Shown: positions 18,315-26,477 of the stretch, in pieces
How positions within the stretch are numbered: the first letter of the stretch is position 1
How the letters are laid out: each line of letters begins with the position of its first letter
Source of the DNA: Dyadobacter fermentans
GTDB lineage: Bacteria; Bacteroidota; Bacteroidia; Cytophagales; Spirosomataceae
Length of the DNA stretch: 64,000 bases
Assembly (NCBI RefSeq): GCF_019924045.1
Contig: NZ_JAHXBN010000001.1
Location: 248,001-312,000 of the forward strand
Direction of reading: 5' to 3'
Translations under genes and position numbers: made by a program
The notes under the pieces: model-generated
What the model was told of the DNA's origin: nothing
Seen by the model: the letters and a program-made list of their open reading frames with translations, nothing else
Databases searched by the model: none

Positions 18315-19850
18315 ATGTCTAAAAAAATCCAATCCGCGCTTATTTCTGTTTATTACAAAGACGGTCTTGAGCCTTTGGTCCGCCTCCTGCACAACAACGG
18401 CGTAAAGCTGTACTCCACCGGGGGAACTCAGACTTTCATTGAAAATCTCAACATTCCCGTAACCGCTGCCGAAGAGCTGACCGGTTATCCTTCGATTTTC
18501 GGCGGGCGTGTTAAAACGCTTCACCCGGCCATTATGGGCGGTATTTTGTATCGCCGCGACGACGCGGGCGATGTAGCCCAGGCAGCGCAGTACAATATTC
18601 CTGCCATTGACATGGTGGTGGTGGATCTTTATCCTTTCGAGGAAACGGTGGCATCCGGCGCGAGCGAGGAAGATATTATCGAAAAAATAGACATTGGCGG
18701 TATCTCCCTGATCCGCGCAACGGCGAAGAATTTTAAAGATACATTGATCGTCTCTTCCCGCAGCCAGTATGCGGAGGTTGTAGAGTTGCTGAATGCAAAA
18801 GCGGGTGCTACGGATATCGAAGACCGTCGTTACTACGCAGGTCTGGCATTCGGCGTTTCGTCGCATTACGATGGCGCTATCAACAGCTTCTTTACATCCG
18901 GAAAAGAAACGACTGACAAAGAACTTTTCGATTTCACTAACCTCGCTTCGCAAACCCTCCGTTACGGAGAAAACCCGCACCAGAGCGCGACTTATTACGG
19001 CGACCTGGAAGGTATTTTCGATAAACTGCACGGAAAAGAACTTTCATATAATAACCTCGTGGATGTAGATGCGTGCGTGAGCCTGATCGACGAGTTCGCC
19101 GACGCTCAGCCTACATTCGCGATTATTAAGCACACCAATGCCTGCGGTATAGCTACGGCGCCTACTCCGAAAGAGGCCTATGACAATGCATTGGCTTGTG
19201 ACCCGGTTTCAGCATTCGGCGGTGTTGTTATTACTAATACAAAGGTCGATCTGGCGACGGCCGAGGAGCTGAACAAACTGTTCATGGAAATCCTGATCGC
19301 TCCGGCTTACGACGAAGAAGCTCTGACGCTTTTGAAATCGAAAAAGAACCGCATTCTGTTGAAGCGGAATAATGTGGTATTGCCGCAAATTATGTTCAAA
19401 ACTATTTTGAATGGGGTGTTGGTACAGGATAAGGACCTTGCTACCGAAGTTGCGGCGCAGTTTACGACGGTTACCGAGAAGGCGCCTACCGCCGGCGAGG
19501 TTACTGCTCTTGAATTTGCATTGAAAGTTTGCAAGCATACCAAGTCGAACACGATCGTTCTCGCCAAAGAAAACCAGTTGCTGGCAAGCGGTACCGGCCA
19601 AACTTCACGCGTAGACGCATTGCGCCAGGCGATCGAGAAGGCAAAAGCATTCGGTTTCGACCTGAATGGCGCGGTAATGGCTTCGGATGCATTCTTCCCG
19701 TTTGCCGACTGCGTTGAAATCGCACATCATGCGGGTATTAGTGCGGTGGTTCAGCCGGGCGGTTCTATTCGTGATAAGGATTCTGTGGATTATTGCAATG
19801 CCAATGGACTTGCGATGGTCACTACGGGGGTTCGTCACTTTAAGCACTAA
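18315..19850 (+). CDS. purH: Bifunctional AICAR formyltransferase/IMP cyclohydrolase PurH
   Basis: Catalyses the last two steps of de novo IMP synthesis: formylation of AICAR by 10-formyl-tetrahydrofolate and ring closure to IMP. The 511 residues match the usual length. The N-terminal MGS-like cyclohydrolase domain shows STGGTQTFIE and GGRVKTLHPAIMGGIL; the C-terminal transformylase domain shows LRYGENPHQSATYYG, KELSYNNLVDVDA, and KHTNACGIA with the catalytic Lys-His pair. The end DSVDYCNANGLAMVTTGVRH is the conserved PurH C-terminus. Monocistronic, with an intergenic palindromic repeat directly after the stop. Confidence 0.98.
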   Translation: MSKKIQSALISVYYKDGLEPLVRLLHNNGVKLYSTGGTQTFIENLNIPVTAAEELTGYPSIFGGRVKTLHPAIMGGILYRRDDAGDVAQAAQYNIPAIDMVVVDLYPFEETVASGASEEDIIEKIDIGGISLIRATAKNFKDTLIVSSRSQYAEVVELLNAKAGATDIEDRRYYAGLAFGVSSHYDGAINSFFTSGKETTDKELFDFTNLASQTLRYGENPHQSATYYGDLEGIFDKLHGKELSYNNLVDVDACVSLIDEFADAQPTFAIIKHTNACGIATAPTPKEAYDNALACDPVSAFGGVVITNTKVDLATAEELNKLFMEILIAPAYDEEALTLLKSKKNRILLKRNNVVLPQIMFKTILNGVLVQDKDLATEVAAQFTTVTEKAPTAGEVTALEFALKVCKHTKSNTIVLAKENQLLASGTGQTSRVDALRQAIEKAKAFGFDLNGAVMASDAFFPFADCVEIAHHAGISAVVQPGGSIRDKDSVDYCNANGLAMVTTGVRHFKH

Positions 19851-19859
19851 AAAATTATA

Positions 19860-19924
19860 TTGCCACGAAGGCACGAAAAAGGCACGAATTGTCCTTCGTG
19901 TGGGTTCGTGTTCTTCGTGGCAAA
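19860..19924. repeat. Intergenic palindromic cluster of CACGAAG units
   Basis: Left arm starts TTGCCACGAAGGCACGA and contains three CACGAA units; right arm contains three inverted units and ends TTCGTGTTCTTCGTGGCAA. The arms pair almost completely, giving a stem of about 28 bases. It starts nine bases after the purH stop and is likely transcribed as part of its 3' end. Confidence 0.75.
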
Positions 19925-19939
19925 AAAATAATATCCCTT

Positions 19940-20752
19940 TTGAACCCACTCCGGAAACTCATCAGATATCTTCTGACCGGATTCATCATCCTGTTGGGTA
20001 GCCTCTTTTTCCTCTACCCGCAAATCTTCTACTGCGAGCTCATCGCATTCTCCCATTTCAAGTCAACGGATAAAAAGGTCTATTTCAGCCCGGATATCAA
20101 CCGAAACAAATACAAAACCCTCAAAAGCACCATCGCGCTCGCCGAGGCACGCATTGATTCCTTTTACCAGGGCAAAAAATCCAGCCCTAAAATCATCATT
20201 TGCCAAACCCCGGAGCAATACCCGAAATATTGCAGCAGTACCGAAGGTGCCGGGTGCAGCATTGGCACGCCCTGGGGTAGCTCCTATGTGATTTTGAATG
20301 CGCAGGGCATGAATACCGATGTGATCGCCCATGAAATGAGTCATATCGAATTGCTGAAACGCATAGGCTGGTGGCGCACCACCAACGACATTCCCCAATG
20401 GTTCAACGAAGGCCTGGCATTGATGCTCGATCGCCGGTTCGTGAGCGAAACTGCGCCGCGTGATCGTTACCGCGCGTATAGGTACGAGTGGCGTTACTAT
20501 ACGCGCAATGGCCGCGACCTGCTTTTACTTAAAGACATTTCCACCATGCGGGAGTTTTTTGGCGGCGGTCAAAAACACGTGATGAGCGCCTACATGACCG
20601 CCGGAATGGAGGTCTCGTACTGGCTTTTGCTTCGCAGGGAGGCTGGGCTGCAAGGTTTTATCGCCAAAATGCAGAATGGTGCTTCCTTCGACGAAGCGTA
20701 TGGGCCCATGCGTCCTCACCATTTTAAAGATTCGAAGAAAATATCAGAGTAA
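19940..20752 (+). CDS. Membrane-anchored putative zinc metallopeptidase (gluzincin-like)
   Basis: About 270 residues. A single N-terminal membrane segment (LIRYLLTGFIILLGSLFFLY) is followed by a domain with the zinc motif HEMSH and a downstream glutamate in WFNEGLALMLDRR, spaced 19 residues after the motif, as in gluzincin or peptidase-MA-like proteases. The active domain should face the periplasm. No ATG lies near the start: the open frame begins at a TTG at 19889, inside the palindromic repeat, so I prefer the TTG at 19940 just outside it. Substrate unknown. Confidence 0.7.
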   Translation: MNPLRKLIRYLLTGFIILLGSLFFLYPQIFYCELIAFSHFKSTDKKVYFSPDINRNKYKTLKSTIALAEARIDSFYQGKKSSPKIIICQTPEQYPKYCSSTEGAGCSIGTPWGSSYVILNAQGMNTDVIAHEMSHIELLKRIGWWRTTNDIPQWFNEGLALMLDRRFVSETAPRDRYRAYRYEWRYYTRNGRDLLLLKDISTMREFFGGGQKHVMSAYMTAGMEVSYWLLLRREAGLQGFIAKMQNGASFDEAYGPMRPHHFKDSKKISE

Positions 20753-20834
20753 AGCATTACGAATAGGTGCTTACAGGCTATATTTATGCGCTCCTTTTCA
20801 AAACGGGATGGAATATTGGCATGCTCGTTCGGAT

Positions 20835-20867
20835 TTTGCACTTTTTTTTGAAAATAATGTACGTTTC
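20835..20867 (+). promoter_or_regulatory. Candidate promoter for the sodium/sugar symporter
   Basis: TTTG at 20835-20838 and TACGTTTC at 20860-20867 (seven of eight to TAnnTTTG) are separated by 21 bases, near the Bacteroidota norm. Predicted leader about 40 bases. Confidence 0.4.
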
Positions 20868-20914
20868 AATTTAAGCTGATCAATTTCATTCATTCATCTA
20901 TTTTATTATTTGAA

Positions 20915-22534
20915 ATGCAACAATTACAAACACTGGATTATGTCGTTTTCTTCTTTTACTTCATTGTAGTCTCCGGTTACGGTTATTGGATTTATCAGCG
21001 GAAAAAATCAAAAGTTGAATCTACAAAGGACTTCTTCCTGGCGGAGGGCTCCCTCACCTGGTGGGCGATCGGTGCCTCACTGATCGCGTCGAACATTTCG
21101 GCGGAACAGTTTATCGGAATGTCGGGGAACGGCTTTTCGATGGGTCTCGGGATTTCGACTTATGAATGGATGGCGGCGGCAACACTCATTATAGTGGCCG
21201 TCTTTTTTATGCCAATCTATCTCAAAAACAAGATTTACACCATGCCCCAGTTTCTCAGTCAGCGATACAACCAGTCGGTGAGCTTGATTATGGCGGTGTT
21301 CTGGCTGGCATTATATATTCTCGTGAACCTGACATCGATTCTGTATCTGGGAGCGTTGGCCGTTTCGGGGATTTCGGGGCTTGATTTCCAGTTTTGTATG
21401 ATCGCGCTGGCGGCTTTTGCCATTATTATTACAATCGGCGGGATGAAAGTAATCGGTTTTACAGACGTAATTCAGGTGTTCTTCCTCGTGATTGGCGGTT
21501 TGGCCACTACTTATCTGGCGATTAACCTGGTATCGGACAATGCGGGTGTGGAAGGTATTGTGCAGGGTTTCAAAGTGATGCGTGAGAATCATGACGATCA
21601 CTTCCATATGATTTTTCCAAAGTCCAGCCCATTCTATATGCAGCTGCCTGGCCTGGCTGTATTGCTCGGCGGTATGTGGATCGTGAACCTGAACTACTGG
21701 GGCTGTAACCAGTATATCACACAGCGTGCATTGGGTGCCGATCTGAAAACGGCCCGTAACGGGATCCTTTTCGCGGCATTCCTGAAATTGTTGATGCCGG
21801 TTATCGTGGTATTGCCCGGTATTGCAGCTTATGCATTGTATAGCAAAGGCATGTTCCAGGCTGAAATGCTTGGTGAAGACGGTGTGATCAACGCAGATAA
21901 GGCCTATCCAGTTCTTCTGAACTTGCTTCCGACCGGTTTGAAAGGTCTTTCTTTCGCGGCATTGACGGCGGCAGTAGTAGCCTCGCTGGCTGGTAAAGCG
22001 AACAGTATTTCAACGATTTTTACCCTGGATATTTTCAAAAACTACATCGGCAAGAACGCCGACGAGAAGACACTCGTACGTATCGGCCGTGCAGTGGTAG
22101 TGATCTCGATGATCCTTGCGATTGTCGTGTCGCCTTATATGGGTATTGATAAAAAAGGTGGTTTCCAGTTTATACAGGAGATGACAGGCTTGTTGTCGCC
22201 GGGTATTTTCGCGTCGTTCATCATGGGCTTCTTCTGGAAACGTACCAACTCCGCGGGTGCACTGTTCGCGATCGTGGGCGGGTTCCTGATAGCGCTTGCG
22301 ATGCACAACAACTATTTCCCGTTTGCCGACTGGACCCAGGTTCCGTTCCTCGACCGCATGGGCCTTGTGTTCCTGATATGCGTGGCGGTCATGTTTATCC
22401 TCGGTATCGTTATGCCTGACGAGAAAAAAGGCCTGGCTATCGACGCATCCATGTTTATGCCGCACCGCACTTTCGTGACCGGCGCTATCGTGGTCATTGC
22501 GATTATTTCTTACCTGTACGGCCATTTCTGGTGA
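20915..22534 (+). CDS. Sodium/sugar symporter of the SSS family (vSGLT-like)
   Basis: Inner-membrane Na+-coupled sugar importer, 539 residues, about 14 helices. Similarity to the Vibrio galactose transporter vSGLT is visible throughout: WWAIGASLIASNISAEQFIG and YEWM in helices 1-2, NLNYWGCNQYITQRALGADL in the middle, and AAFLKLLMPVIVVLPGIAAY after it. In vSGLT these segments carry the sugar-contacting Gln, Glu, Asn, Tyr and Lys residues, all of which appear present here, so a hexose substrate is likely. Appears monocistronic with its own promoter and a strong terminator. Confidence 0.93.
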   Translation: MQQLQTLDYVVFFFYFIVVSGYGYWIYQRKKSKVESTKDFFLAEGSLTWWAIGASLIASNISAEQFIGMSGNGFSMGLGISTYEWMAAATLIIVAVFFMPIYLKNKIYTMPQFLSQRYNQSVSLIMAVFWLALYILVNLTSILYLGALAVSGISGLDFQFCMIALAAFAIIITIGGMKVIGFTDVIQVFFLVIGGLATTYLAINLVSDNAGVEGIVQGFKVMRENHDDHFHMIFPKSSPFYMQLPGLAVLLGGMWIVNLNYWGCNQYITQRALGADLKTARNGILFAAFLKLLMPVIVVLPGIAAYALYSKGMFQAEMLGEDGVINADKAYPVLLNLLPTGLKGLSFAALTAAVVASLAGKANSISTIFTLDIFKNYIGKNADEKTLVRIGRAVVVISMILAIVVSPYMGIDKKGGFQFIQEMTGLLSPGIFASFIMGFFWKRTNSAGALFAIVGGFLIALAMHNNYFPFADWTQVPFLDRMGLVFLICVAVMFILGIVMPDEKKGLAIDASMFMPHRTFVTGAIVVIAIISYLYGHFW

Positions 22535-22553
22535 GATAGCCGCCATACAGCAC

Positions 22554-22587
22554 AAAAGGGGCCGGAATTAACTTCCGGCCCCTTTTT
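22554..22587. terminator. Bidirectional terminator
   Basis: A 14-bp perfect stem (AAAAGGGGCCGGAA with its complement) and 5-base loop TTAAC between convergent genes; A-run on one side and T-run on the other. Confidence 0.9.
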
Positions 22588-22607
22588 GTTGGTAATCGAT
22601 TGAGCGT

Positions 22608-23048
22608 TTACGCTTCTTCGATGATCGTGATTTTCTGGATCTTATCGCCCTGGCGGATCGCGTCAACCGTTTCGATGCCTTCTACCACGCGGCCGAAGCA
22701 AGTGTGGTTTCTGTCGAGGTGCGCGGTGTTGTTGCGGCTGTGGCAGATGAAGAACTGTGAACCGCCGGTGTTACGGCCTGCGTGTGCCATCGAAAGCACA
22801 CCGCGGTCGTGGTACTGGTTGTCGCCGGTCAGCTCGCAATCAATGTGGTAGCCAGGACCTCCACGGCCGGTGCCGGTAGGGTCGCCGCCCTGGATCACGA
22901 AATCAGGAATAACGCGGTGAAAAATTACACCGTCGTAAAAGCCCTTTTTAGAAAGATCAACAAAGTTTTTCACTGTGTTGGGAGCATCTTCATCGTAGAA
23001 CTCGATGAGCATTGTGCCCTTGTCAGTGATCATTTCCGCTTTTGTCAT
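22608..23048 (-). CDS. Cyclophilin-type peptidyl-prolyl cis-trans isomerase
   Basis: Small cytosolic cyclophilin of 146 residues that catalyses proline isomerisation during protein folding. No signal peptide. The family signature is clear: FYDGVIFHRVIPDFVIQGGD with the catalytic Arg in FHR, then GTGRGGPGYHIDCE, LSMAHAGRNTGGSQFFIC, and HLDRNHTCFGRVVEG. All active-site positions (Arg, Phe, Gln-Phe-Phe, His) appear intact. Lies downstream of a lytic transglycosylase but separated from it by a hairpin, so it is probably a separate transcript. Confidence 0.96.
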   Translation of the reverse strand: MTKAEMITDKGTMLIEFYDEDAPNTVKNFVDLSKKGFYDGVIFHRVIPDFVIQGGDPTGTGRGGPGYHIDCELTGDNQYHDRGVLSMAHAGRNTGGSQFFICHSRNNTAHLDRNHTCFGRVVEGIETVDAIRQGDKIQKITIIEEA

Positions 23049-23118
23049 GTCAAAAGTGAGTATTAAAGAGGTACGAAAGATAAGCAGGGCAGCATTGTGC
23101 CCATGCTATAATAACACA

Positions 23119-23145
23119 AAGAAAAGGATAATGTATCCTTTTCTT
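23119..23145 (-). terminator. Hairpin after the transglycosylase gene
   Basis: Perfect 12-bp inverted repeat AAGAAAAGGATA / TATCCTTTTCTT with a 3-base loop, 31 bases beyond the lytic transglycosylase stop on the minus strand. The T-run is modest (TGTGTT), so strength is uncertain. Confidence 0.5.
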
Positions 23146-23175
23146 CTTATGAACTTTCAAATAAAATAACGGAGG

Positions 23176-23955
23176 TTATGACCCTGCTTTGGGCTCAGTT
23201 TCAACCTTGGCCAGCGCTGCGGCTTTTTTCTGCTCGATCTTGAAGGCAGAAAGGCGGTCGACCACATCACCGCTTCCCCATTCGCGGCTTCTTTCGGGGT
23301 TGGAGAACCATTCTTTTACGGCGAGAATCTTATAGAGGTACCTCGCAGTCTCCGAATTGAGGCGGAGTTTGAAAAAATCATCCTTATTCTGCGAATCCAT
23401 CCGGTTTTGGATGTGCGTCGGGCCTGCATTGTAAGCAGCAGCTACCAATGTCCAGGAACCCAGCTGTTTATACAGGTCGCGCAGGTATTTGCCTGCCGCG
23501 TGGGTCGATTTGACCAAATGTTTGCGGTCGTCCCTGGTTTCGTTTACAACCAGCCCGAGAGATTTTGCCGTAGACGGCATCAGTTGCCAGTATCCGGCGG
23601 CACCGCGATGAGATGTGACTTCATCTTTCATGGCGCTCTCTATTAAAGGAATATACTTAAAATCGGCTGGTACTCCGTACTTCTTGAGAATGGGTTCAAT
23701 GATCCGCATTCTCTTTTTCGTTGTGGTCATCAGCTTACGAAAAGTGGGATTGTCGTAATTTCTGATCGTGTTTTGATATCGCTCGGCGATTCGAAGCTCT
23801 GATAAAGGAACGGCTTCGCCACAGAAGTCAATAGCAAGAAGATCTGAATCAATGATGGTTGTTTCTTTCAGCTCCTTCTTTTCCACCTCCACCTCACTCA
23901 TCGGACTCTTTCCGAATATTGCGATTGAGAAGGCCATAAAGATAAGTCTAATCAT
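23176..23955 (-). CDS. Lytic murein transglycosylase, SLT/MltD-like
   Basis: Cleaves the glycan strand of peptidoglycan to give 1,6-anhydromuramyl ends. 259 residues with a short hydrophobic N-terminus (MIRLIFMAFSIAIFG) that may act as a signal. The SLT goose-lysozyme-like domain spans about 85-225: YIPLIESAMKDEVTSHRGA holds the catalytic Glu (IES), followed by AAGYWQLMPSTAKSLGL and VAAAYNAGPTHIQNRM. The C-terminal 40 residues are charged and carry no LysM repeat, unlike E. coli MltD. Confidence 0.9.
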   Translation of the reverse strand: MIRLIFMAFSIAIFGKSPMSEVEVEKKELKETTIIDSDLLAIDFCGEAVPLSELRIAERYQNTIRNYDNPTFRKLMTTTKKRMRIIEPILKKYGVPADFKYIPLIESAMKDEVTSHRGAAGYWQLMPSTAKSLGLVVNETRDDRKHLVKSTHAAGKYLRDLYKQLGSWTLVAAAYNAGPTHIQNRMDSQNKDDFFKLRLNSETARYLYKILAVKEWFSNPERSREWGSGDVVDRLSAFKIEQKKAAALAKVETEPKAGS

Positions 23956-24426
23956 GCATTTTGTATTTCGTGAAACATCATTTCAGGCACTGGGCCGAAG
24001 TGCAAAGATAACGGGATTGAATAAATAAAATTTCAATTTGAGGTAAAAAACTGATTTTTAGGGGTTTGTTAAAAGTAATTCTAGGATAAAATTAAGAATG
24101 CGATATTTGGTCTCCGGCAAGTGATCCTGAATAAAAACCGCGCCAGCCGGGCACAACGTGAAATTTTAATTGGTAAAATACGCTTAGCACCAAATGCAAA
24201 CTCTTGTATTAAATGTAATTATAGCAAGAGGTGGGCTTTTTAGTATAAGTTTTACCCATTGATGATCAGTCGGTTACAAACTAATGTTCTGTGGGGATAA
24301 TGGTATTATTGTAGAAAATGTCGCCAATTGTAGGCTAAAACTAATTTTTTGGCGACAATTTCAAGCTGTTCCATTTGCTCTTGTGAATGTGTTAACTTGC
24401 ACTTTCTGCATGGCATTTTTTGAAAT
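23956..24426. other. AT-rich non-coding leader/intergenic region before moeA
   Basis: No credible gene in 471 bases. The clearest structure is a 9-bp perfect inverted repeat, TGTCGCCAA at 24319-24327 and TTGGCGACA at 24349-24357, ending 69 bases before moeA; its loop of 21 bases is AT-rich. A weaker CCGGC/GCCGG pair flanks 24115-24148. The region must hold promoters for the divergent transglycosylase and moeA genes, but I see no exact TAnnTTTG. Confidence 0.5.
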
Positions 24427-25617
24427 ATGGTCACAGTCAACGAGGCAAAAGAGAGAATTATTGCAAACACCGTAACGCTGCCCGCGGTAACCGTACCACT
24501 GGCAGAGTCCGTTAGAGGATTTCTTGCCGAAGATGTGGTCTCGCCGATAGCGCTTCCGCCATTCAGGCAGTCGTCGATGGATGGGTACGCGATCGTGCAT
24601 TCTGACGTGACCGAAGCCGGGACATCGCTGCGCCTCGCAGGGGAATCGAAAGCGGGCCAAGCCGATCTGCCGGTTGTGAGCGCAGGCATGGCGGTGCGCA
24701 TATTCACAGGCGCACCTGTGCCCGAGGGCGCTACTGCAGTGGTAATGCAGGAAAATACCTCGGTGGCGGACGGCTCCGTGCAAATCCATGAATTTCCGGT
24801 TGCGGAAGGCAAAAATGTCCGCCGGGCAGGACAGCAAATCGCTCAGGGAGCGGTTGCATTGCGTGCCGGCACGCTCATTTCGCCAGGAGCAGTGGGCTTT
24901 TTGAGAGGAATGAATGTGAATGAAGTAGCGGTTCATGCAAAGCCGCGCATTGGCTTGCTCGTTACCGGCGATGAATTGCTGAAAGCTGGTGATGTATTGG
25001 TGCCCGGGAAAATCTACGAGTCCAATTCGGCGATGCTGCAAGCTGCATTGGAGCAGGCAGGGATTGGGGAAGTTTCGATAAGCTACGCTTCGGATGACCT
25101 GGATGCTACCGTCGTTGCACTGGGAGCGTTATTGGAAGCGTATGACGTAGTACTTGCTTCGGGCGGGATTTCGGTAGGTGATTATGATTTTGTGGGTAAA
25201 GCATTGGAAGCATTAGGGGCAGAGACGATCTTTTACAAAGTGCGGCAAAAGCCCGGCAAGCCGCTTCTTTTTGGCAAAAAAGGTGAAAAATTGATTTTTG
25301 CATTGCCGGGCAATCCGGCGTCCTCGTTGGTTTGCTTTTACGAATACGTATTGCCTGCATTAAAGAAAATAATGGGTAGCAGAGAGCCATTTTTGAGGTC
25401 GGTAAAGCTGCCTTTGCGGCATGCATACCGCTTTGATGGCGAGCGCGACGAGTTTTTGAAAGCGCGGGTGGAAGGCGGCGAAGTGGTATCGCTGGATGGA
25501 CAGGAGTCGTTCGTGATTGGCTCGTTTGCGGTTGCGAATGCGATTATTTACCTGCCTGTGACGCAAAATCGGGTCGAGGCGGGCGAACTGGTGGAGGTAC
25601 ATTTGCTTCCGCTCTGA
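24427..25617 (+). CDS. moeA: Molybdopterin molybdotransferase MoeA
   Basis: Inserts molybdate into adenylylated molybdopterin to give active molybdenum cofactor. 396 residues, normal for MoeA. Motifs: PPFRQSSMDGYAI (about 44), RIFTGAPVPEGATAVVMQE (about 91), LVTGDELL (about 178), YESNSAMLQAALEQAG, SGGISVGDYDFV (about 245) and LPGNPASSLVCFYEYVLPAL (about 298), all typical. First gene of the moe/moa operon; moaD follows after 50 bases. Confidence 0.97.
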   Translation: MVTVNEAKERIIANTVTLPAVTVPLAESVRGFLAEDVVSPIALPPFRQSSMDGYAIVHSDVTEAGTSLRLAGESKAGQADLPVVSAGMAVRIFTGAPVPEGATAVVMQENTSVADGSVQIHEFPVAEGKNVRRAGQQIAQGAVALRAGTLISPGAVGFLRGMNVNEVAVHAKPRIGLLVTGDELLKAGDVLVPGKIYESNSAMLQAALEQAGIGEVSISYASDDLDATVVALGALLEAYDVVLASGGISVGDYDFVGKALEALGAETIFYKVRQKPGKPLLFGKKGEKLIFALPGNPASSLVCFYEYVLPALKKIMGSREPFLRSVKLPLRHAYRFDGERDEFLKARVEGGEVVSLDGQESFVIGSFAVANAIIYLPVTQNRVEAGELVEVHLLPL

Positions 25618-25667
25618 ACCCGACGGGCCGGATGCGGGTTATTGGGTTGCATGGATATCAGATAGCA

Positions 25668-25907
25668 ATGAGTTTTCAAGTCAAATATTTCGGAATGCTC
25701 GCGGAGATCGCCGGGCTGTCGGACGAAGTCTGGAATGAAGCCGGTGGCCTGACGGTAGGCCAGTTTCGTGCGCAAATGCTGGATAAGTATCCTGCTATGC
25801 GTGATAAAAAATTTAAAATAGCGGTCAATCAGAAGATTTCGGACGATTTTGTATTGATCGAAACCCCGGCGGAGATCGCATTGCTTCCGCCGTTTGCGGG
25901 AGGTTAA
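25668..25907 (+). CDS. moaD: Molybdopterin synthase sulfur carrier subunit MoaD
   Basis: Ubiquitin-like small subunit of molybdopterin synthase; carries the sulfur as a C-terminal thiocarboxylate. 79 residues from the ATG at 25668 (MSFQVKYFGMLAEIAG); the frame extends back to 25632 but the added residues are unlike MoaD. Ends in LLPPFAGG with the diagnostic Gly-Gly. The MoeB-type adenylyltransferase that activates this terminus is not encoded in this operon. moaE begins nine bases after the stop. Confidence 0.95.
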   Translation: MSFQVKYFGMLAEIAGLSDEVWNEAGGLTVGQFRAQMLDKYPAMRDKKFKIAVNQKISDDFVLIETPAEIALLPPFAGG

Positions 25908-25916
25908 CAGCAGGAC

Positions 25917-26366
25917 ATGGAAAAAGCACATAAACCGAAAAAGGTATTTGTTCAGGGGCCGATCAGCCCCGATTTTGTCGCGAAGTCGATAGCCAGCCAC
26001 CAATCCAAAACGGGTATTGGTGCCCATGCCATATTTCTCGGGCAAATACGGGCAGACCAGAAAGAAGGTGGTGCCGTGACGGGTATCGACTACACCGCCT
26101 ACGAGGAAATGGCCGAGCAGGCGTTTCACGACATCCGGGAGGCGGCATTTACCAAATTCGAGCTCACTTGTATGCACATATACCATAGCCTGGGCCTCGT
26201 GCCTACGGGCGAAATCAGCCTTTTTGTGTTCGTGTCATCCCCGCATCGCCGGGCGGCATTTGAGGCTTCGGAATATATCGTGGAAGAAATTAAGGCCAAT
26301 GTGCCCATTTTCGGTAAGGAGATGGTGGGTGAGGCAGGGCAGCATGTCTGGAAGGAAAATACGTAG
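25917..26366 (+). CDS. moaE: Molybdopterin synthase catalytic subunit MoaE
   Basis: Large subunit of molybdopterin synthase, converting cyclic pyranopterin monophosphate to molybdopterin with sulfur from MoaD. 149 residues. The GAHAIFLGQIRAD segment (about 35), YTAYEEMAE (about 58), HSLGLVPTGEISLFVFVSSP and HRRAAFEASEYIVEEIKANV are family features. The C-terminal active-site segment reads IKANVPIFGKE: the first catalytic Lys is kept, while the second (in the PFWKRE segment of E. coli MoaE) falls on Gly with a Lys one residue later. Followed by a palindromic repeat before moaCB. Confidence 0.95.
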   Translation: MEKAHKPKKVFVQGPISPDFVAKSIASHQSKTGIGAHAIFLGQIRADQKEGGAVTGIDYTAYEEMAEQAFHDIREAAFTKFELTCMHIYHSLGLVPTGEISLFVFVSSPHRRAAFEASEYIVEEIKANVPIFGKEMVGEAGQHVWKENT

Positions 26367-26462
26367 TCAGGTGTAGTCAGGAGGTCATTAATTGTCATGT
26401 ATTGTATTAGAAAAACAACACCTGACAATACCTGACTATATCTGACCGCACATGACATTGAC
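26364..26462. repeat. Intergenic palindromic cluster of CCTGAC/GTCAGG units inside the moa operon
   Basis: Left arm (26364-26400) contains GTCAGG, GTCAGG, GTCA and GTCATG; right arm (26419-26462) contains four spaced units of about 11 bases, CCTGACAATA, CCTGACTATA, TCTGACCGCA and CATGACATTG. The arms are inverted relative to each other. Together they fill the 111-base gap between moaE and moaCB. Confidence 0.65.
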
Positions 26463-26477
26463 TCATTCAAAATTATA

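Noticed and set aside
23956..24426. Molybdenum cofactor riboswitch before moeA
   Set aside because: I looked for the multi-stem Moco RNA shape and found only one simple hairpin plus weak pairings.
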